Origin: Polyangiaceae bacterium
GTDB taxonomy: Bacteria; Myxococcota_A; Polyangia; Polyangiales; Polyangiaceae
Direction: 5' to 3'
Assembly: GCA_020633205.1 (NCBI GenBank)
Contig: JACKEB010000015.1
Span: forward strand, 405,087 to 469,086
DNA: 64,000 bases
The position numbers were made by a program, and so were the translations under genes. This document shows, one piece after another, positions 33,218-42,893 of the stretch. The notes under the pieces were generated by a model. The model saw only the letters and a list, made by a program, of their open reading frames with translations, was not told the origin of the DNA and made no database searches. Every line of letters starts with the position of its first letter. Position 1 is the stretch's first letter.

Positions 33218-35650
33218 ATGTCGACGATCAAGGCGAGGGTGTGGCTGCTGTTGTGGACCGTGTGTGTGGCTTGCGGAGGGGGCACTCCAGAGCCAAGGCA
33301 GGCTGACGATAGCGCGCCAAAATCGGACCTCACCCCCAAACCCGGAGCGGACCCCAAGGCTGCACAGGCGATTCCTGAGAGCGGCAGAGTTTCCAGCGAG
33401 AAATTAATCGAGCGGCGGGCATCCACCGCGCTCGCGCCGGACTCCCTCGACACCGTCAAGTCACGTTCTCGGCCACCCAAGTCGTCGAAGGAGGTGTACC
33501 GCGTGGTCGCTCCGGCCACGGTGATCATCCGCGTGCCCGGCGGAATGGGAAGCGGCGTGATCATCGACCCCGCAGGGTGGGTGCTCACGAACCACCACGT
33601 GGTGGCTGACGGAAAGCAGGAAGACTTTCAGGTGAAGGTGGAGGTCATCCTGGGTTCTCTGTCCAAAGACACGGGGGGAATGGAGCGCGACGCAAAGGCC
33701 CACGAGGCCCTCGTCTACAAGGTGGACAAGCTGCGCGACATCGCCCTGTTGAAGATCAAGGACCCGCCAAAGAAGCTGCCCTATGTGAAGCTGGCCAAGG
33801 ACAAGCCGGTGCCGGGAGACCAAGTCGTTTCCCTGGGGCACGCAGGGGCCGGCATGTTGTGGGCGATCAAAGCGGGTCAGGTGTCTGCCCTCGGCAAGCT
33901 CTCGGAGCACTTGGCGACACTGGCGAGCTTCAGTGATGACGACAAGGAAGTGGAGCAGCGCTTCAAGCAATACCTCGACAAGCAGAACTTGGGACTCGTC
34001 ATCCAGTCTAGCTGCGAGATCTTGCCGGGTGACAGCGGTGGCCCCTTGGTGAACAGCCAAGGCGAGCTGGTTGGGCTGAACGCGTTCTCCAACAAGGACG
34101 GAAAGACCGGTGGGTTGCTCAGCTTTCATGTCCACCTGGACGAAGTGAAGAAGTTCTCCGCGGCCTATCCTCCCAAGCCAGAGCGACTGCTGCCTGACCC
34201 ATGGCGCGAAGGCGGTGGCGACGTTGCGCTGGATGATGTGGACTTCGACGGTAACGTCGACACCATGGTGCTGCACGGCCGGCAACCCTGTGTGTTTTGC
34301 CCCAGGGAAAGCGAAGCCGTCTTCGTGGACCTCGACGAGGACAGCTTCAAGGGCAAGTCGAAGCTACCCAAGGTAGAAGACATCTACGAGAAGCAGGCCT
34401 TCGACGCCGAGCTGATGTACCTGCGGGTGAGGTCGAACAGCTTCATTTGGTATGACACCGACAACGACGGCCGCTTCGACCTCTTGCTCTACGATGAGGG
34501 GACGAACGGCGGAATCGATGCCGCCTACGACATCGACAAGGACGGCGATCTGAAGTCTGCTGGTGTGAAGCGCCTGGGGCGCGCGGTGCGCGGCTCGGCG
34601 TTTGGTGACCGCGGTCTCGCAGAGCGGATGTTGCGTATCGCGGGCATCGTCTTCCCCTCGAGCTTCATCGAGAGCGGCGGAGCCTCTGAATCTCAGCTGC
34701 CCGACCCGATGGGAAACACAGGCTCGGGCACCCGGGGCGATCTGAACGATGACGGGACGCCGGACGCAGTGCTGCTGTCCAGTCCGTTCTCTGCGCGCCT
34801 GCTGGTAGACGTGGATGGCAACGTTGCCCCACGCCTCTCGCCTTCCCCAACCGTGGAAGAGCTGCGCTCGCCGAGCATCACTGCAGACTTCGAGCTAGCG
34901 GTGGTGAGCCAGGGCGATGAGCTGTGGGCTTGGTACGACACGGACAACGATGGCCGCCATGACTTGGTGCTCCATTCACCCGGGTCGCGCGTCTACGTCG
35001 CCGCTTCCGCATGGAAGATAGGTGCGAGCGGCGGTCGCACGCCGGCTCCAGAGCACGTTGGTCGCAAGTTGATCCGACCGGCGCTCCTGCAGTCTCCCGG
35101 TTTGCGTTCACAGTTCGAGTCGATGGTCCAGAAGGGGTTACTGGGCATTCTCTCAGCGAAGGGTGGAGACGGAATCGAGTCGTTCCCCGATCCGATCAGC
35201 GACCACCGTGGCGCAGGGATGTCCTTGCTCGACATCAAGGGCGCCAGCAAGACCGCAATCGCTGTCAACGGTCAGGGGAGCGATGGCTACCTGTTGGACC
35301 TGGACGAGAGCACCTTCCGTTCAACTGCGCGAAAGAAGATCGACATCGATAAGGCGATCAAAGACAAGAAGCTCGACCTCGAGCTCGCGTACTTCCAGCG
35401 CAACGGCTACGCCTGGTGTTTCTACGACACCAAGAACAAGGGCTTCTACGACCTCGTCCTCTACACTTCGAATCCGCGCGGAGGTAAAGTCGAGCAGGCG
35501 TTTCGCGTAGAGAAGGGTGGCGCGGCCACGCTTGATGCCACCCTGGTGGGCAAACCGCTGGTCCAGCCAGGCTTGCTGACTGGCCGTTCGAAGTCGCGCC
35601 TCAAGAAAGTCGCGCCCGAGATCTTCTCGAGTTCCATGATCGGGGAGTGA
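33218..35650 (+). CDS. Trypsin-like (DegP/HtrA-type) serine protease lipoprotein with Asp-rich repeats
   Basis: 810 residues. A lipobox VCVAC (Cys19) is followed by a linker and an S1C-type protease domain at about 95-320 with the triad H127 (TNHHVV), D174 (DIALLKI) and S273 (GDSGGPL). No PDZ domain follows. Instead the rest contains three related modules, each with a loop YDTDNDGRFDLLLY, YDTDNDGRHDLVLH or YDTKNKGFYDLVLY. The first two fit a calcium-binding DxDxDG loop; the third has lost the acidic residues. Envelope proteolysis is likely; the modules may bind calcium or carry targets. GGAG precedes ATG 33218. The Cys-repeat lipoprotein ends 36 bases upstream. Confidence 0.9.
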   Translation: MSTIKARVWLLLWTVCVACGGGTPEPRQADDSAPKSDLTPKPGADPKAAQAIPESGRVSSEKLIERRASTALAPDSLDTVKSRSRPPKSSKEVYRVVAPATVIIRVPGGMGSGVIIDPAGWVLTNHHVVADGKQEDFQVKVEVILGSLSKDTGGMERDAKAHEALVYKVDKLRDIALLKIKDPPKKLPYVKLAKDKPVPGDQVVSLGHAGAGMLWAIKAGQVSALGKLSEHLATLASFSDDDKEVEQRFKQYLDKQNLGLVIQSSCEILPGDSGGPLVNSQGELVGLNAFSNKDGKTGGLLSFHVHLDEVKKFSAAYPPKPERLLPDPWREGGGDVALDDVDFDGNVDTMVLHGRQPCVFCPRESEAVFVDLDEDSFKGKSKLPKVEDIYEKQAFDAELMYLRVRSNSFIWYDTDNDGRFDLLLYDEGTNGGIDAAYDIDKDGDLKSAGVKRLGRAVRGSAFGDRGLAERMLRIAGIVFPSSFIESGGASESQLPDPMGNTGSGTRGDLNDDGTPDAVLLSSPFSARLLVDVDGNVAPRLSPSPTVEELRSPSITADFELAVVSQGDELWAWYDTDNDGRHDLVLHSPGSRVYVAASAWKIGASGGRTPAPEHVGRKLIRPALLQSPGLRSQFESMVQKGLLGILSAKGGDGIESFPDPISDHRGAGMSLLDIKGASKTAIAVNGQGSDGYLLDLDESTFRSTARKKIDIDKAIKDKKLDLELAYFQRNGYAWCFYDTKNKGFYDLVLYTSNPRGGKVEQAFRVEKGGAATLDATLVGKPLVQPGLLTGRSKSRLKKVAPEIFSSSMIGE

Positions 35651-36112
35651 CCAACCGCCTGGCTGGTTCCACTGTGAGTGCACTATCCAGCGCGAGCAGA
35701 CAGCGTCGGAGGTCGAAAACTCGGATCAGCGTAACTCTGACGCTGTAAGAACCTGTTGCGCATTGCCTCGCGACCGCTCTCTGCTCGCGGCCGGCGGCGG
35801 GCGGGGACCAGAACGCTGTGAGACCGATAGGTTGCGTCCACTCGTGCGGGGGGAAGCGACAACCGCGCTCGACGGGCGACAACGCAGTCGACTGGTCGCC
35901 ACCCACGCCCTGATGGTGGCGATTGAGATGCGGGGGTTTGGTCATTCCGTGAACCGGAAACAAAGGGCGACCAGAAATCGAACTGACGGCACAGCCTGGA
36001 GCGTGTCCTGAAAGTCTGCCCAGCACGGTCGCGGGGCCGGCGTCGAACTGCTGTTGAGCGTGCATTGTTCCACCCACGCGTGTGTTAGCCTGACGTTTAA
36101 TTCCGACTCTCG
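35651..36112. other. Intergenic region before a kinase gene
   Basis: No gene supported. TCGCCACC/GGTGGCGA (35896-35922) forms an 8-bp hairpin with an 11-base loop and no T-run. TTTAAT at 36096-36101 could be a -10 element a few bases from the kinase ATG, but no matching -35 was found. Confidence 0.4.
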
Positions 36113-37789
36113 ATGGGGAACTTCAGTCGCACCTTCGCTAAGTACCGTTTGCTGGCGCGCCTTGGGCACGGCGGGATGGCGGACGTGTACCTGTCGGTGT
36201 CGAGTGGACCCGGTGGCTTCAACAAGCTGCAGGTCCTCAAGGTGTTGCGTCCCCACCTGACGGAACAACCAGAATTCTTGCAGATGTTCCAGGATGAGGG
36301 ACGTCTTGCCGCCAGGTTGAACCACCCGAACATCGTTCAGACGAACGAGATTGGTGCCGAGGGCCAGCGCTTCTTCATCGCGATGGAGTACCTGGATGGG
36401 CAGCCACTGCATCGAGTCAAGGCTCGGGCCCGGGAGTCTGCTGCCGGTTTCCCTCTGGAAATGGAGTTGTTCGTTCTCTGCCAGGTCCTCGAAGGGTTGG
36501 AGTACGCCCACGGCTTGAAGGACTACGACGGGACGCCGCTAAACATCGTCCACCGCGACGTCACCCCGCAGAACGTCTTCGTGACGTATGCCGGCCAGAC
36601 CAAGCTCGTTGATTTCGGAATCGCTAAGACGCTCGAGTCGACGGAGACTCAGTCGGGGGTCTTGAAGGGCAAGGTCGCGTACATGGCCCCCGAGCAGGCC
36701 CTGCGCGACGGCTTGGACCATCGTGCAGACTTGTTCAGCGTTGGCGTGATGCTGTGGGAGGCCGTGGCCAATCGGCGCATGTATAACACGCGCGCGGAGG
36801 TCGAGATCCTCCACAAGCTCATCCAGGGAGAGATCCCCAAGATCCGTGACGTTGTCCCAGATCTGCCGCTGCAGCTCGAGCAAGTGATCGAACGCGCTCT
36901 CGCGCTCAAGCCCGAGCACAGGTATCAGGACGCGGCCTCATTCCGTGCGGATTTGTTCGCCTTCCTGGAAGCCTTCCGCAAGATCAGCGGGCGTGATGTG
37001 GGTGAGCGTGTCAGCGAGCTGTTCTCCGAAGAGCGCACGGAGATCGGCGAGGTCATCCGGCACGAGATGACAGACGTCACGGGACCCGACGCGATGCCAA
37101 CGAGTCCGGAAACCATGGAGCTCCCGAGCTTGCGTGGCTCCTCGCTGGCGGGGTACGCCACGCCCTCCTCGCGTGGGTCAAGCCTCGTGGACGTACAGGC
37201 GCCGGTGAACCTGCCGCTGGAGAGCCCGCCAGAGCCCGCGGGAAAACGCTGGCTGTTCCCAGCGTTGGCTGGAGTGTTGCTGTTAGGGGTCGCCGGGTTG
37301 GCGATGTTCGCGTTTACGCGCGGAAACGAAGAGGCGCTCGACCCAGCTGCTGCCTCCAGCGATTTGGCGACTAAATCGACTCCGGCAGCTGCCGGCTCAG
37401 TCAAGGTCCACATCGAAGTAAGCCCCCCAGAGGCGAAGCTCACTCTCGACGGCGTGGCTCTCAAGGACAACCCTTATGAGTCCAAGTACTCGCGTGATGA
37501 GAACGTGCACAAGCTCGAGATCAGCGCGCCAGGCTACGCGAAGCGGGAGCTGGATTTGCGATGGGATCGCGACGTCGATCTGCGGCTCGAGCTAGCCAAG
37601 CAGTCGGAAGGCGCACCGCCTGAGGAACCAGAGACCCCTGCGGCTGGGCAGGTTAGGACACCCCGCGTCGGCCAAGGTACGGCGAAGCCCGCCGAGACCC
37701 AATCGGGTGATCCCTTTGGCGATCTTCCGCCCGTGAAGAAGCCGAAACCCAAGGCCCCGACGCTGGATAAGACCGATCCCTGGGAGTAG
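36113..37789 (+). CDS. Ser/Thr protein kinase with membrane anchor and PEGA-like domain
   Basis: 558 residues. The kinase domain (about 10-290) has the glycine loop GHGGMADVY, K43, HRDVTPQN (H147-D149; Thr where Lys is usual), DFGIA (D167) and MAPEQ. A Ser/Pro-rich linker, one membrane helix (about 380-400, WLFPALAGVLLLGVAGLAMFAF) and a periplasmic PEGA-like beta domain (VKVHIEVSPPEAKLTLDGV) follow, ending in a Pro/Lys-rich tail. The PEGA part probably senses envelope material and the kinase signals inside. No ribosome site is seen before ATG 36113. Its partner TPR-PEGA and substrate-binding lipoprotein genes follow on the same strand. Confidence 0.93.
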   Translation: MGNFSRTFAKYRLLARLGHGGMADVYLSVSSGPGGFNKLQVLKVLRPHLTEQPEFLQMFQDEGRLAARLNHPNIVQTNEIGAEGQRFFIAMEYLDGQPLHRVKARARESAAGFPLEMELFVLCQVLEGLEYAHGLKDYDGTPLNIVHRDVTPQNVFVTYAGQTKLVDFGIAKTLESTETQSGVLKGKVAYMAPEQALRDGLDHRADLFSVGVMLWEAVANRRMYNTRAEVEILHKLIQGEIPKIRDVVPDLPLQLEQVIERALALKPEHRYQDAASFRADLFAFLEAFRKISGRDVGERVSELFSEERTEIGEVIRHEMTDVTGPDAMPTSPETMELPSLRGSSLAGYATPSSRGSSLVDVQAPVNLPLESPPEPAGKRWLFPALAGVLLLGVAGLAMFAFTRGNEEALDPAAASSDLATKSTPAAAGSVKVHIEVSPPEAKLTLDGVALKDNPYESKYSRDENVHKLEISAPGYAKRELDLRWDRDVDLRLELAKQSEGAPPEEPETPAAGQVRTPRVGQGTAKPAETQSGDPFGDLPPVKKPKPKAPTLDKTDPWE

Positions 37790-38092
37790 CGCACGCGTGC
37801 GTAGGTTTGCTCGCCCTGGCGAAGGCAGACTAGCCCGCATTTCGCGCCCGGGAGGCGCGAACAAGGAACAATTCTCTCATGGAAGTTCAGGTCCCGAGAC
37901 AGCGCGGCGACCCCACTTCCACCAACGCCACTTCGTACGCACTCGTCCTCGACCGCACGCCCGAGCAAGAACGTGCATGGATGGGGTGTGCACTCGCGCC
38001 CGCGCAAACAGCGATTGCGCGATGTGCTGATGCCTCGAGATCGCGGCATTGATCATGCTGGCGAAACCCAGGTTTTGGCATACTCAAGGGCA
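37790..38092. other. Intergenic region after the kinase gene
   Basis: A perfect 12-bp palindrome CGCACGCGTGCG (37790-37801) touches the kinase stop codon. A 57-codon frame at 37879-38052 is open but has no ribosome site or recognisable features. Nothing else was seen. Confidence 0.4.
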
Positions 38093-39100
38093 ATGAGACG
38101 CATCAGGGGGTTGCTGCTGAGCGGCTTGCTCGCTTCAGTAGTTCTTGGCTTTGGGGGAAGTGCGTTCGGCGCCGACCCAGACACGGAAGCGCGAGAGCGC
38201 TACGAGCGAGCGATCAAGCTTTACGAAGACGCGGATTTCGACGGCGCGTTGGTGGAACTCGAGCGCGCATACAAGCTGCGCCCCAGTTACAAGCTGCTCT
38301 ACAACATCGCCCGCGTGCGTTTCGCCTTGAATGACTACGCTGCGGCGTTGAAGGCCTACCGTCAGTACTTGGCCGAGGGTGGAGACAAGCTTCCGGCTTC
38401 CCGTAAGGACGAGGTCCAAACCGAGATCAAGAAGCTCGAACGCCGCGTGGCCAAGTTGAAGGTGGAAGTCGACGTGGACGGCGCCGAGATCTACGTGGAC
38501 GACGCACTGGTCGGAACCAGTCCGATGACCGAGCCGGTGCTGGTCAACGCTGGACTCCGGCGTATTGCCGTGCGGCACCCGGAGTACTCTCAACAGGGAC
38601 GGAAAGTCAGCATCGCCGGAGGTGATGAGGAGGCGCTGTCGATTCAGCTGAAGAGCGCGAAGCCATCCACGACTGCCGCTCCGCCCCCCCAGCCTGGCGG
38701 GCCCACGCCTCCGCCCCCCACGCCTGGGCCTTCGGAGGAGGTTGTGGACGAAGGCGGGAGCCCGTGGTTCGGCTGGGTGCTGACCGGCGTTTTCGCCGCA
38801 ACGGCGGCGACCACCGGGGTGATCGCACTCTCTGCCAACGGCTCGCTTGCGGACAAGCGCGACTCCGCTGGCGCGTCCGCAGACGACCTGGACACCGAAG
38901 CCAAGCGCGTGCGTACCCTGGCGATAGTGACGGATGTGATGATCGCAGCGACGGTGATCACTGGCGGTATCACGCTCTGGCTCTCGATGGACGACGACTC
39001 GGATCCCGCCGCGGACGCCGGCATGGCGCATCGTCGTCGCGGTACGAGCACGCAGCTCGGGCTTGGTCCAAATGGCGTTTCCTTGCGGATGCAGTTTTGA
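38093..39100 (+). CDS. TPR-PEGA membrane protein
   Basis: 335 residues. A signal peptide (about 1-26, ending SAFGA) is followed by a TPR-like helical region (RYERAIKLYEDADFDGALVELERAYKLRP, YNIARVRFALNDYAAALKAYRQYL), a PEGA domain (about 127-182, VEVDVDGAEIYVDDALVGTSP), a Pro-rich linker and two membrane helices near the C-terminus (GWVLTGVFAATAATTGVIAL and TDVMIAATVITGGITLWL). This is the same domain order as the 44231-45517 protein. ATG 38093 is chosen because the signal peptide starts there; the open frame extends to 37973 without one. It lies between the kinase and the substrate-binding lipoprotein. Confidence 0.88.
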   Translation: MRRIRGLLLSGLLASVVLGFGGSAFGADPDTEARERYERAIKLYEDADFDGALVELERAYKLRPSYKLLYNIARVRFALNDYAAALKAYRQYLAEGGDKLPASRKDEVQTEIKKLERRVAKLKVEVDVDGAEIYVDDALVGTSPMTEPVLVNAGLRRIAVRHPEYSQQGRKVSIAGGDEEALSIQLKSAKPSTTAAPPPQPGGPTPPPPTPGPSEEVVDEGGSPWFGWVLTGVFAATAATTGVIALSANGSLADKRDSAGASADDLDTEAKRVRTLAIVTDVMIAATVITGGITLWLSMDDDSDPAADAGMAHRRRGTSTQLGLGPNGVSLRMQF

Positions 39101-39110
39101 GGTGGATGCG

Positions 39111-40757
39111 ATGAGGAGTTTCAAACACGGTAGCGCCGCTTGGAAGTACTTGCGCTTCGGCGCGCTGGCCCTGGGCAGCGCCTTGCTGATGCCTCAGCTC
39201 TCCAGCTGTAATCTGGTCGTGGATACGAGCACCGAGCAGTGTGAGTCTGACTCTGACTGCTCTGCAAAGGGCGGCGCGTTCACGGGTACGCTCTGCACTG
39301 AGCAGAAGGTGTGTGAGCGACTGGTGTGCAGCTCGAGCGCCGAGTGTTCGACGCGCCTCGGCGAGGCAGCGGTGTGTCGTCCGTCAGACAACTCATGCGC
39401 GAAGCTGCGCACCGACGACTGCACAGAGATCTTCCCCGAGGACGCGCTCATGGAAGGGGAAACCATCGTGCTCGGGTTCATGGGGCCACTGCGCGACCAA
39501 TTTGCCAGCGTTGGGATCCCCTTGCGGCAGGGCGCCGAGCTGGCGCTCAACGAAATCGAGACGCGCACCAACGGCTTGCCCGCTGCGGGAGGCTCAAGCC
39601 AACAAAGACACCTCGTGATGTTGGGGTGCCACGACATAGACAATCCTGAAGCCGTAGCGAAGCACCTGGTCGACAACGTCCAGGTACCCGCGATCCTGGG
39701 GCCAGCCTTCAGTGGGATCACCGTGCAGGTGACGACCGACGTCACAGTGCCCGCCAACGTGATGACCATCTCCGCCTCAGCGACAAGTCCCGACATCACC
39801 TCGCTGAACGACAAAGGTTTGGTGTGGAGGACGGCTCCGTCCGACACCATCCAAGCGATCCCGTTGGCCGAGCTGGTCCTGAAGGTGGAAGAGATCCTGC
39901 GGAACGACGGCAAACTAGGCGTTGGAGAATCCGCACGGATTGCAATCGCCGCAAAGGACGACGCCTACGGGCTCGGCCTAGCGGACGCGGTATTTGCCCA
40001 GATGCAGGCTCAAGGTGTCGGCGCAGCCTCGGACTCGAAGCTCCTGCTTCGGCGGGACTACGCGGACCCAGCTGACAACGAAAACGTCGACTGGGAAACG
40101 CCCGCGAGCGAAATCGTCAGCTTCCACCCGCACGTGATCTTCGGTCTGGGGACGAATGAGTTCGTCACCGAGCTACTGACGCGGGTGGAGTCCAAGTGGG
40201 ACACAGCCGACCGGCCAAAGTACCTACTGCCGGAAGGTGGGAAGGTGGACGAACTCGAAGGCATCGTTGCCGCGCAACCGGATCTCTCCGCGCGCATTCT
40301 CGGTACGGTCCCCGGTGCGCAGCTCGCGCCAGGCTACTCCGGGTTCGCACAGCGCTTCAGTGCGTTCTTCAATGAACCGCCGGGGACGTTCAGCGAGTTT
40401 GCCTACGACGCCGCCTACCTGCTTGCGTACGCGATTGCCATCACCGGCCAGGCGCACCCGAATGGCACTCAGATGGCGGAGGCCATGAAGCACATGACCT
40501 GTTCGGACAAGACCCTGGTGCCGGCGGGGCCCACCAACTTCTCAGGTCTGTTCCAGAACGCGGCGACCAATCAGTGCATCGACTTTGATGGCGTGAGCGG
40601 GCCGCTGGACTTCAACAACGACACCGGCGAAGCATCGAGCGATATCGCGATCTGGTGCCCAGAGCGCAGCGGAAGCAACGTGTCGTTGAGCGCCCAAGCG
40701 GAGTACTACAGCGCCGCCGAAGGGGCGATCCAGGGCACCGTGACTTTCTGCCCCTGA
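39111..40757 (+). CDS. Branched-chain-amino-acid-type substrate-binding lipoprotein with Cys-rich N-terminus
   Basis: 548 residues. A lipobox LSSC (Cys33) is followed by a short Cys-rich module (about 40-100, CESDSDCSAKGG...CRPSDNSC) and a type-I periplasmic-binding fold from about 115: ETIVLGFMGPLRDQFASVG at the first strand, QGAELALNEIE, AILGPAFSG and AKDDAYGLGLADAVF are family-typical. No permease or ATPase gene is near, so it may act as a sensor rather than in transport. GAGG lies upstream of ATG 39111, and the start is 10 bases after the TPR-PEGA gene, so the two are probably one transcript with the kinase upstream. Confidence 0.9.
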   Translation: MRSFKHGSAAWKYLRFGALALGSALLMPQLSSCNLVVDTSTEQCESDSDCSAKGGAFTGTLCTEQKVCERLVCSSSAECSTRLGEAAVCRPSDNSCAKLRTDDCTEIFPEDALMEGETIVLGFMGPLRDQFASVGIPLRQGAELALNEIETRTNGLPAAGGSSQQRHLVMLGCHDIDNPEAVAKHLVDNVQVPAILGPAFSGITVQVTTDVTVPANVMTISASATSPDITSLNDKGLVWRTAPSDTIQAIPLAELVLKVEEILRNDGKLGVGESARIAIAAKDDAYGLGLADAVFAQMQAQGVGAASDSKLLLRRDYADPADNENVDWETPASEIVSFHPHVIFGLGTNEFVTELLTRVESKWDTADRPKYLLPEGGKVDELEGIVAAQPDLSARILGTVPGAQLAPGYSGFAQRFSAFFNEPPGTFSEFAYDAAYLLAYAIAITGQAHPNGTQMAEAMKHMTCSDKTLVPAGPTNFSGLFQNAATNQCIDFDGVSGPLDFNNDTGEASSDIAIWCPERSGSNVSLSAQAEYYSAAEGAIQGTVTFCP

Positions 40758-41083
40758 CTCGGTTCTTGCCTACCCTGCGCTGGCTCCGTGAGGATCATGC
40801 GCGGTTGGTCAGTGTTGCAGACTGAACTCGACAAACCGTCGCCTGTAGTCGACGGCGCCGCGGTCTCGTCTCATAACGGGGCAGCAGCCGTGCGAGCGCA
40901 CCCGCATTTTTGAGTCTCTGTGCTGCTTTCTGTATGGTTTCGAGCGCGGAGAGACAGGGCACGCCTCTTGCTAACCCGCGTCCAGGGGCTCGCCCTCTCT
41001 TTGCGGATCAGCCTGAAGCCGCAGGCCTATCGCCAAAACGCTTCTCTAGACTTACGCGCCTTCGGCGCCTCGACGGAGTTTCC
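40758..41083. other. Intergenic region before the DUF481 gene
   Basis: CCGTCG/CGACGG (40836-40855) is a 6-bp hairpin, possibly ending the upstream transcript. A promoter candidate lies at 40910-40938. GCGCC-TTC-GGCGC (41056-41068) is another small hairpin close to the ribosome site. No gene seen. Confidence 0.4.
40910..40938 (+). promoter_or_regulatory. Possible sigma70-type promoter for the DUF481 gene
   Basis: TTGAGT (40910-40915), a 17-base spacer and TATGGT (40933-40938), leaving a leader of about 140 bases before ATG 41084. Confidence 0.35.
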
Positions 41084-41965
41084 ATGAGAAAAATTTTCGG
41101 ACTATGCGTTGTCTTTGGATGCCTTTTGAGTTCCAGCGCCTGGGCACAGGTCCCCACCAGCGCCCAAGACGACGCCAAGGTGAGCGGTGGAGCGACCGAG
41201 CTCACGACCGACAAGGCCACGACGATGGGGGCCCCGGACGAAGAATCCAAGGACGCGACGGAGCTGAGCGTGTCCGCGGGTGGACTGCTTTCCACAGGGA
41301 ACGCCCGACTCTTTGCCGGCACAGCCAACTCGAAATTCAGACTTCGGCGGTCCGACAACCAGTTCTCTGCTGCTGCGGCCATCAACTACGGTCGCGCGGC
41401 GGCCGGGCCCGACGAAGACCTGGAGACCAACGTCGAGAACTATCAGGGCACCGCGAGGTACGACCGGTTCTTCGGTGACTGGACCGTCTTCCTCTCGACT
41501 CAGGCCCGCCGGGACCGCTTTCAAGGGCTCAACCTGCGAGGCCGCGTAGACCCGGGTGTCGGCTACTACTTCATCAACGAGAAGACCGCGCTGCTCTGGA
41601 CCGAGGTGGGCTACGACTTCTTGTTCGACTTACGTAGGGCGGACTCCCTGGAAGTCAAAGACGACGCGGGCAACGTGGTCGAGGTCTTGGACGACACCGA
41701 GGTGGTCCACTCTGGGCGCCTCTTCCTGGGGTTCGACTACGCCTTCCATGACGACCTGAAGCTCGCTCTCGGGGTCGAGTTCATGCAAGGCATCAGCGAT
41801 ACGGACATTCGCCGCGTGAACGGCACGGCGGAGATCAACGCGAAGATCGAGGGCAACCTTGCTCTCGCGTTTGGCTTCACCGAGCGTTACGACTCCGCGC
41901 CGCTACCGGGCAAGGAGGAACTCGACACCATCACCACCGTCAGCATCGTGTACACGCTGCTGTGA
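41084..41965 (+). CDS. DUF481-family outer-membrane beta-barrel protein
   Basis: 293 residues. A signal peptide (about 1-22, ending AWAQ) is followed by an acidic Thr/Ala-rich stretch and a beta-barrel domain of the DUF481 type: ATELSVSAGGLLSTGNARLFAGTANSKFRLR, YQGTARYDRFF, GYYFINEKTALLWTEVGYDFLFD, and a final TVSIVYTLL. Members are thought to be small salt- or stress-linked outer-membrane proteins; the function is not established. GGAG is 5 bases from ATG 41084. It is convergent with the SDR gene, with 7 bases between the stops. Confidence 0.88.
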   Translation: MRKIFGLCVVFGCLLSSSAWAQVPTSAQDDAKVSGGATELTTDKATTMGAPDEESKDATELSVSAGGLLSTGNARLFAGTANSKFRLRRSDNQFSAAAAINYGRAAAGPDEDLETNVENYQGTARYDRFFGDWTVFLSTQARRDRFQGLNLRGRVDPGVGYYFINEKTALLWTEVGYDFLFDLRRADSLEVKDDAGNVVEVLDDTEVVHSGRLFLGFDYAFHDDLKLALGVEFMQGISDTDIRRVNGTAEINAKIEGNLALAFGFTERYDSAPLPGKEELDTITTVSIVYTLL

Positions 41966-41972
41966 ATCACGC

Positions 41973-42893
41973 TCAAGCGGTTTGATTCTGAGCGTGCTGT
42001 CCGTTGCTGATAGCACGCTTTTCTGTTTCCGTGGGGATGCCGACCCACTCTGCGCTCGCGTCCCAGAGCTGCTTGGGTAGTGCTGGATCGCGGGCCAGCC
42101 GACTCGCCTTCTTCGGGCGAGACTTCTCATAGTAGAGCCCGCTCTCCTTGCCCGCCTCATCGCTGAGGGCGCAGTGAAGCGTGGTTTGGGCACCTTCTTC
42201 GTTCGTGAGCATGAAGAGCTTGATCACGGAGCGGACGGGCCACGGCACCGAGCGCCACACGTCGCTCGCGACGACGCCAGGGTGGAGCGCGTACGTGGAG
42301 ACGCCGGTGCCTTGGAGGCGCTTGTCGAGCTCGATGGTGAACAGCACGTTCGCGAGCTTGCTCAGCGCATACTCGGGGATGCCCCCGATGGTCTTCGTGC
42401 GCTCCTTCACGCCACTCAGGTCGAAGTCCTTGGTTTGATAGTGAGACTTGCTCGAGACGTTGACGATGCGAGCTGGCGCGCTCTCCACGACGCGGTCGAG
42501 CAGCAGTCGGGTGAAGAGGTAGGGACCGACGTGGTTGACGCCAAACGTCAACTCGAAGCCGTCTTTGGTCTGACCACGCGTGCCCGCGAGGCCGGCGTTG
42601 TTGACCAAGATATGAAGCGGTCGCTCTGACGCCAAGAACTCCGCGGCAGCCTTGCGTACGGACTCGAGAGACGCCAGATCCAACTCTAGGAACTCGAGCT
42701 TCGCCTCAGGGATATCCTTGCGGATATCATTCATCGCCTCTTCGGTTTTCTGCCGAGAGCGACAAGCCAAGACTACGGTCGCTCCAGCCCTGGCCAACTC
42801 TTGCGCGGTGACCTTGCCGATCCCGGTGTTTGCCCCGGTGACCACGCACACTTTCCCCTGAAGGCTTTGTTCCATAGCTTCGCCGTGCTCCAT
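41973..42893 (-). CDS. Short-chain dehydrogenase/reductase (retinol-dehydrogenase-like)
   Basis: 306 residues of the classical SDR family. TGANTGIG is the cofactor loop, followed by ACRSRQKTEEAM (Arg in place of an acidic residue after strand 2, suggesting NADP preference), NNAG, the catalytic Ser in IVNVSS and YxxxK in EYALSKLAN. The C-terminal part resembles retinol/WW-domain oxidoreductase members that reduce long-chain aldehydes or ketones. Start at ATG 42893 or, 18 bases later, ATG 42875; a duplicated GCTATGGA lies around both. It is downstream of the diiron-protein gene on the same strand, and both may serve lipid oxidation. Confidence 0.93.
   Translation of the reverse strand: MEHGEAMEQSLQGKVCVVTGANTGIGKVTAQELARAGATVVLACRSRQKTEEAMNDIRKDIPEAKLEFLELDLASLESVRKAAAEFLASERPLHILVNNAGLAGTRGQTKDGFELTFGVNHVGPYLFTRLLLDRVVESAPARIVNVSSKSHYQTKDFDLSGVKERTKTIGGIPEYALSKLANVLFTIELDKRLQGTGVSTYALHPGVVASDVWRSVPWPVRSVIKLFMLTNEEGAQTTLHCALSDEAGKESGLYYEKSRPKKASRLARDPALPKQLWDASAEWVGIPTETEKRAISNGQHAQNQTA

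Noticed and set aside
37879..38052. 57-codon frame after the kinase gene
   Set aside because: An ATG exists, but there is no ribosome site and no recognisable sequence feature; could be real but is not supported.
41056..41068. GCGCC-TTC-GGCGC hairpin near the DUF481 start
   Set aside because: Only 5 bp, leaves the ribosome site free; likely chance in GC-rich DNA.
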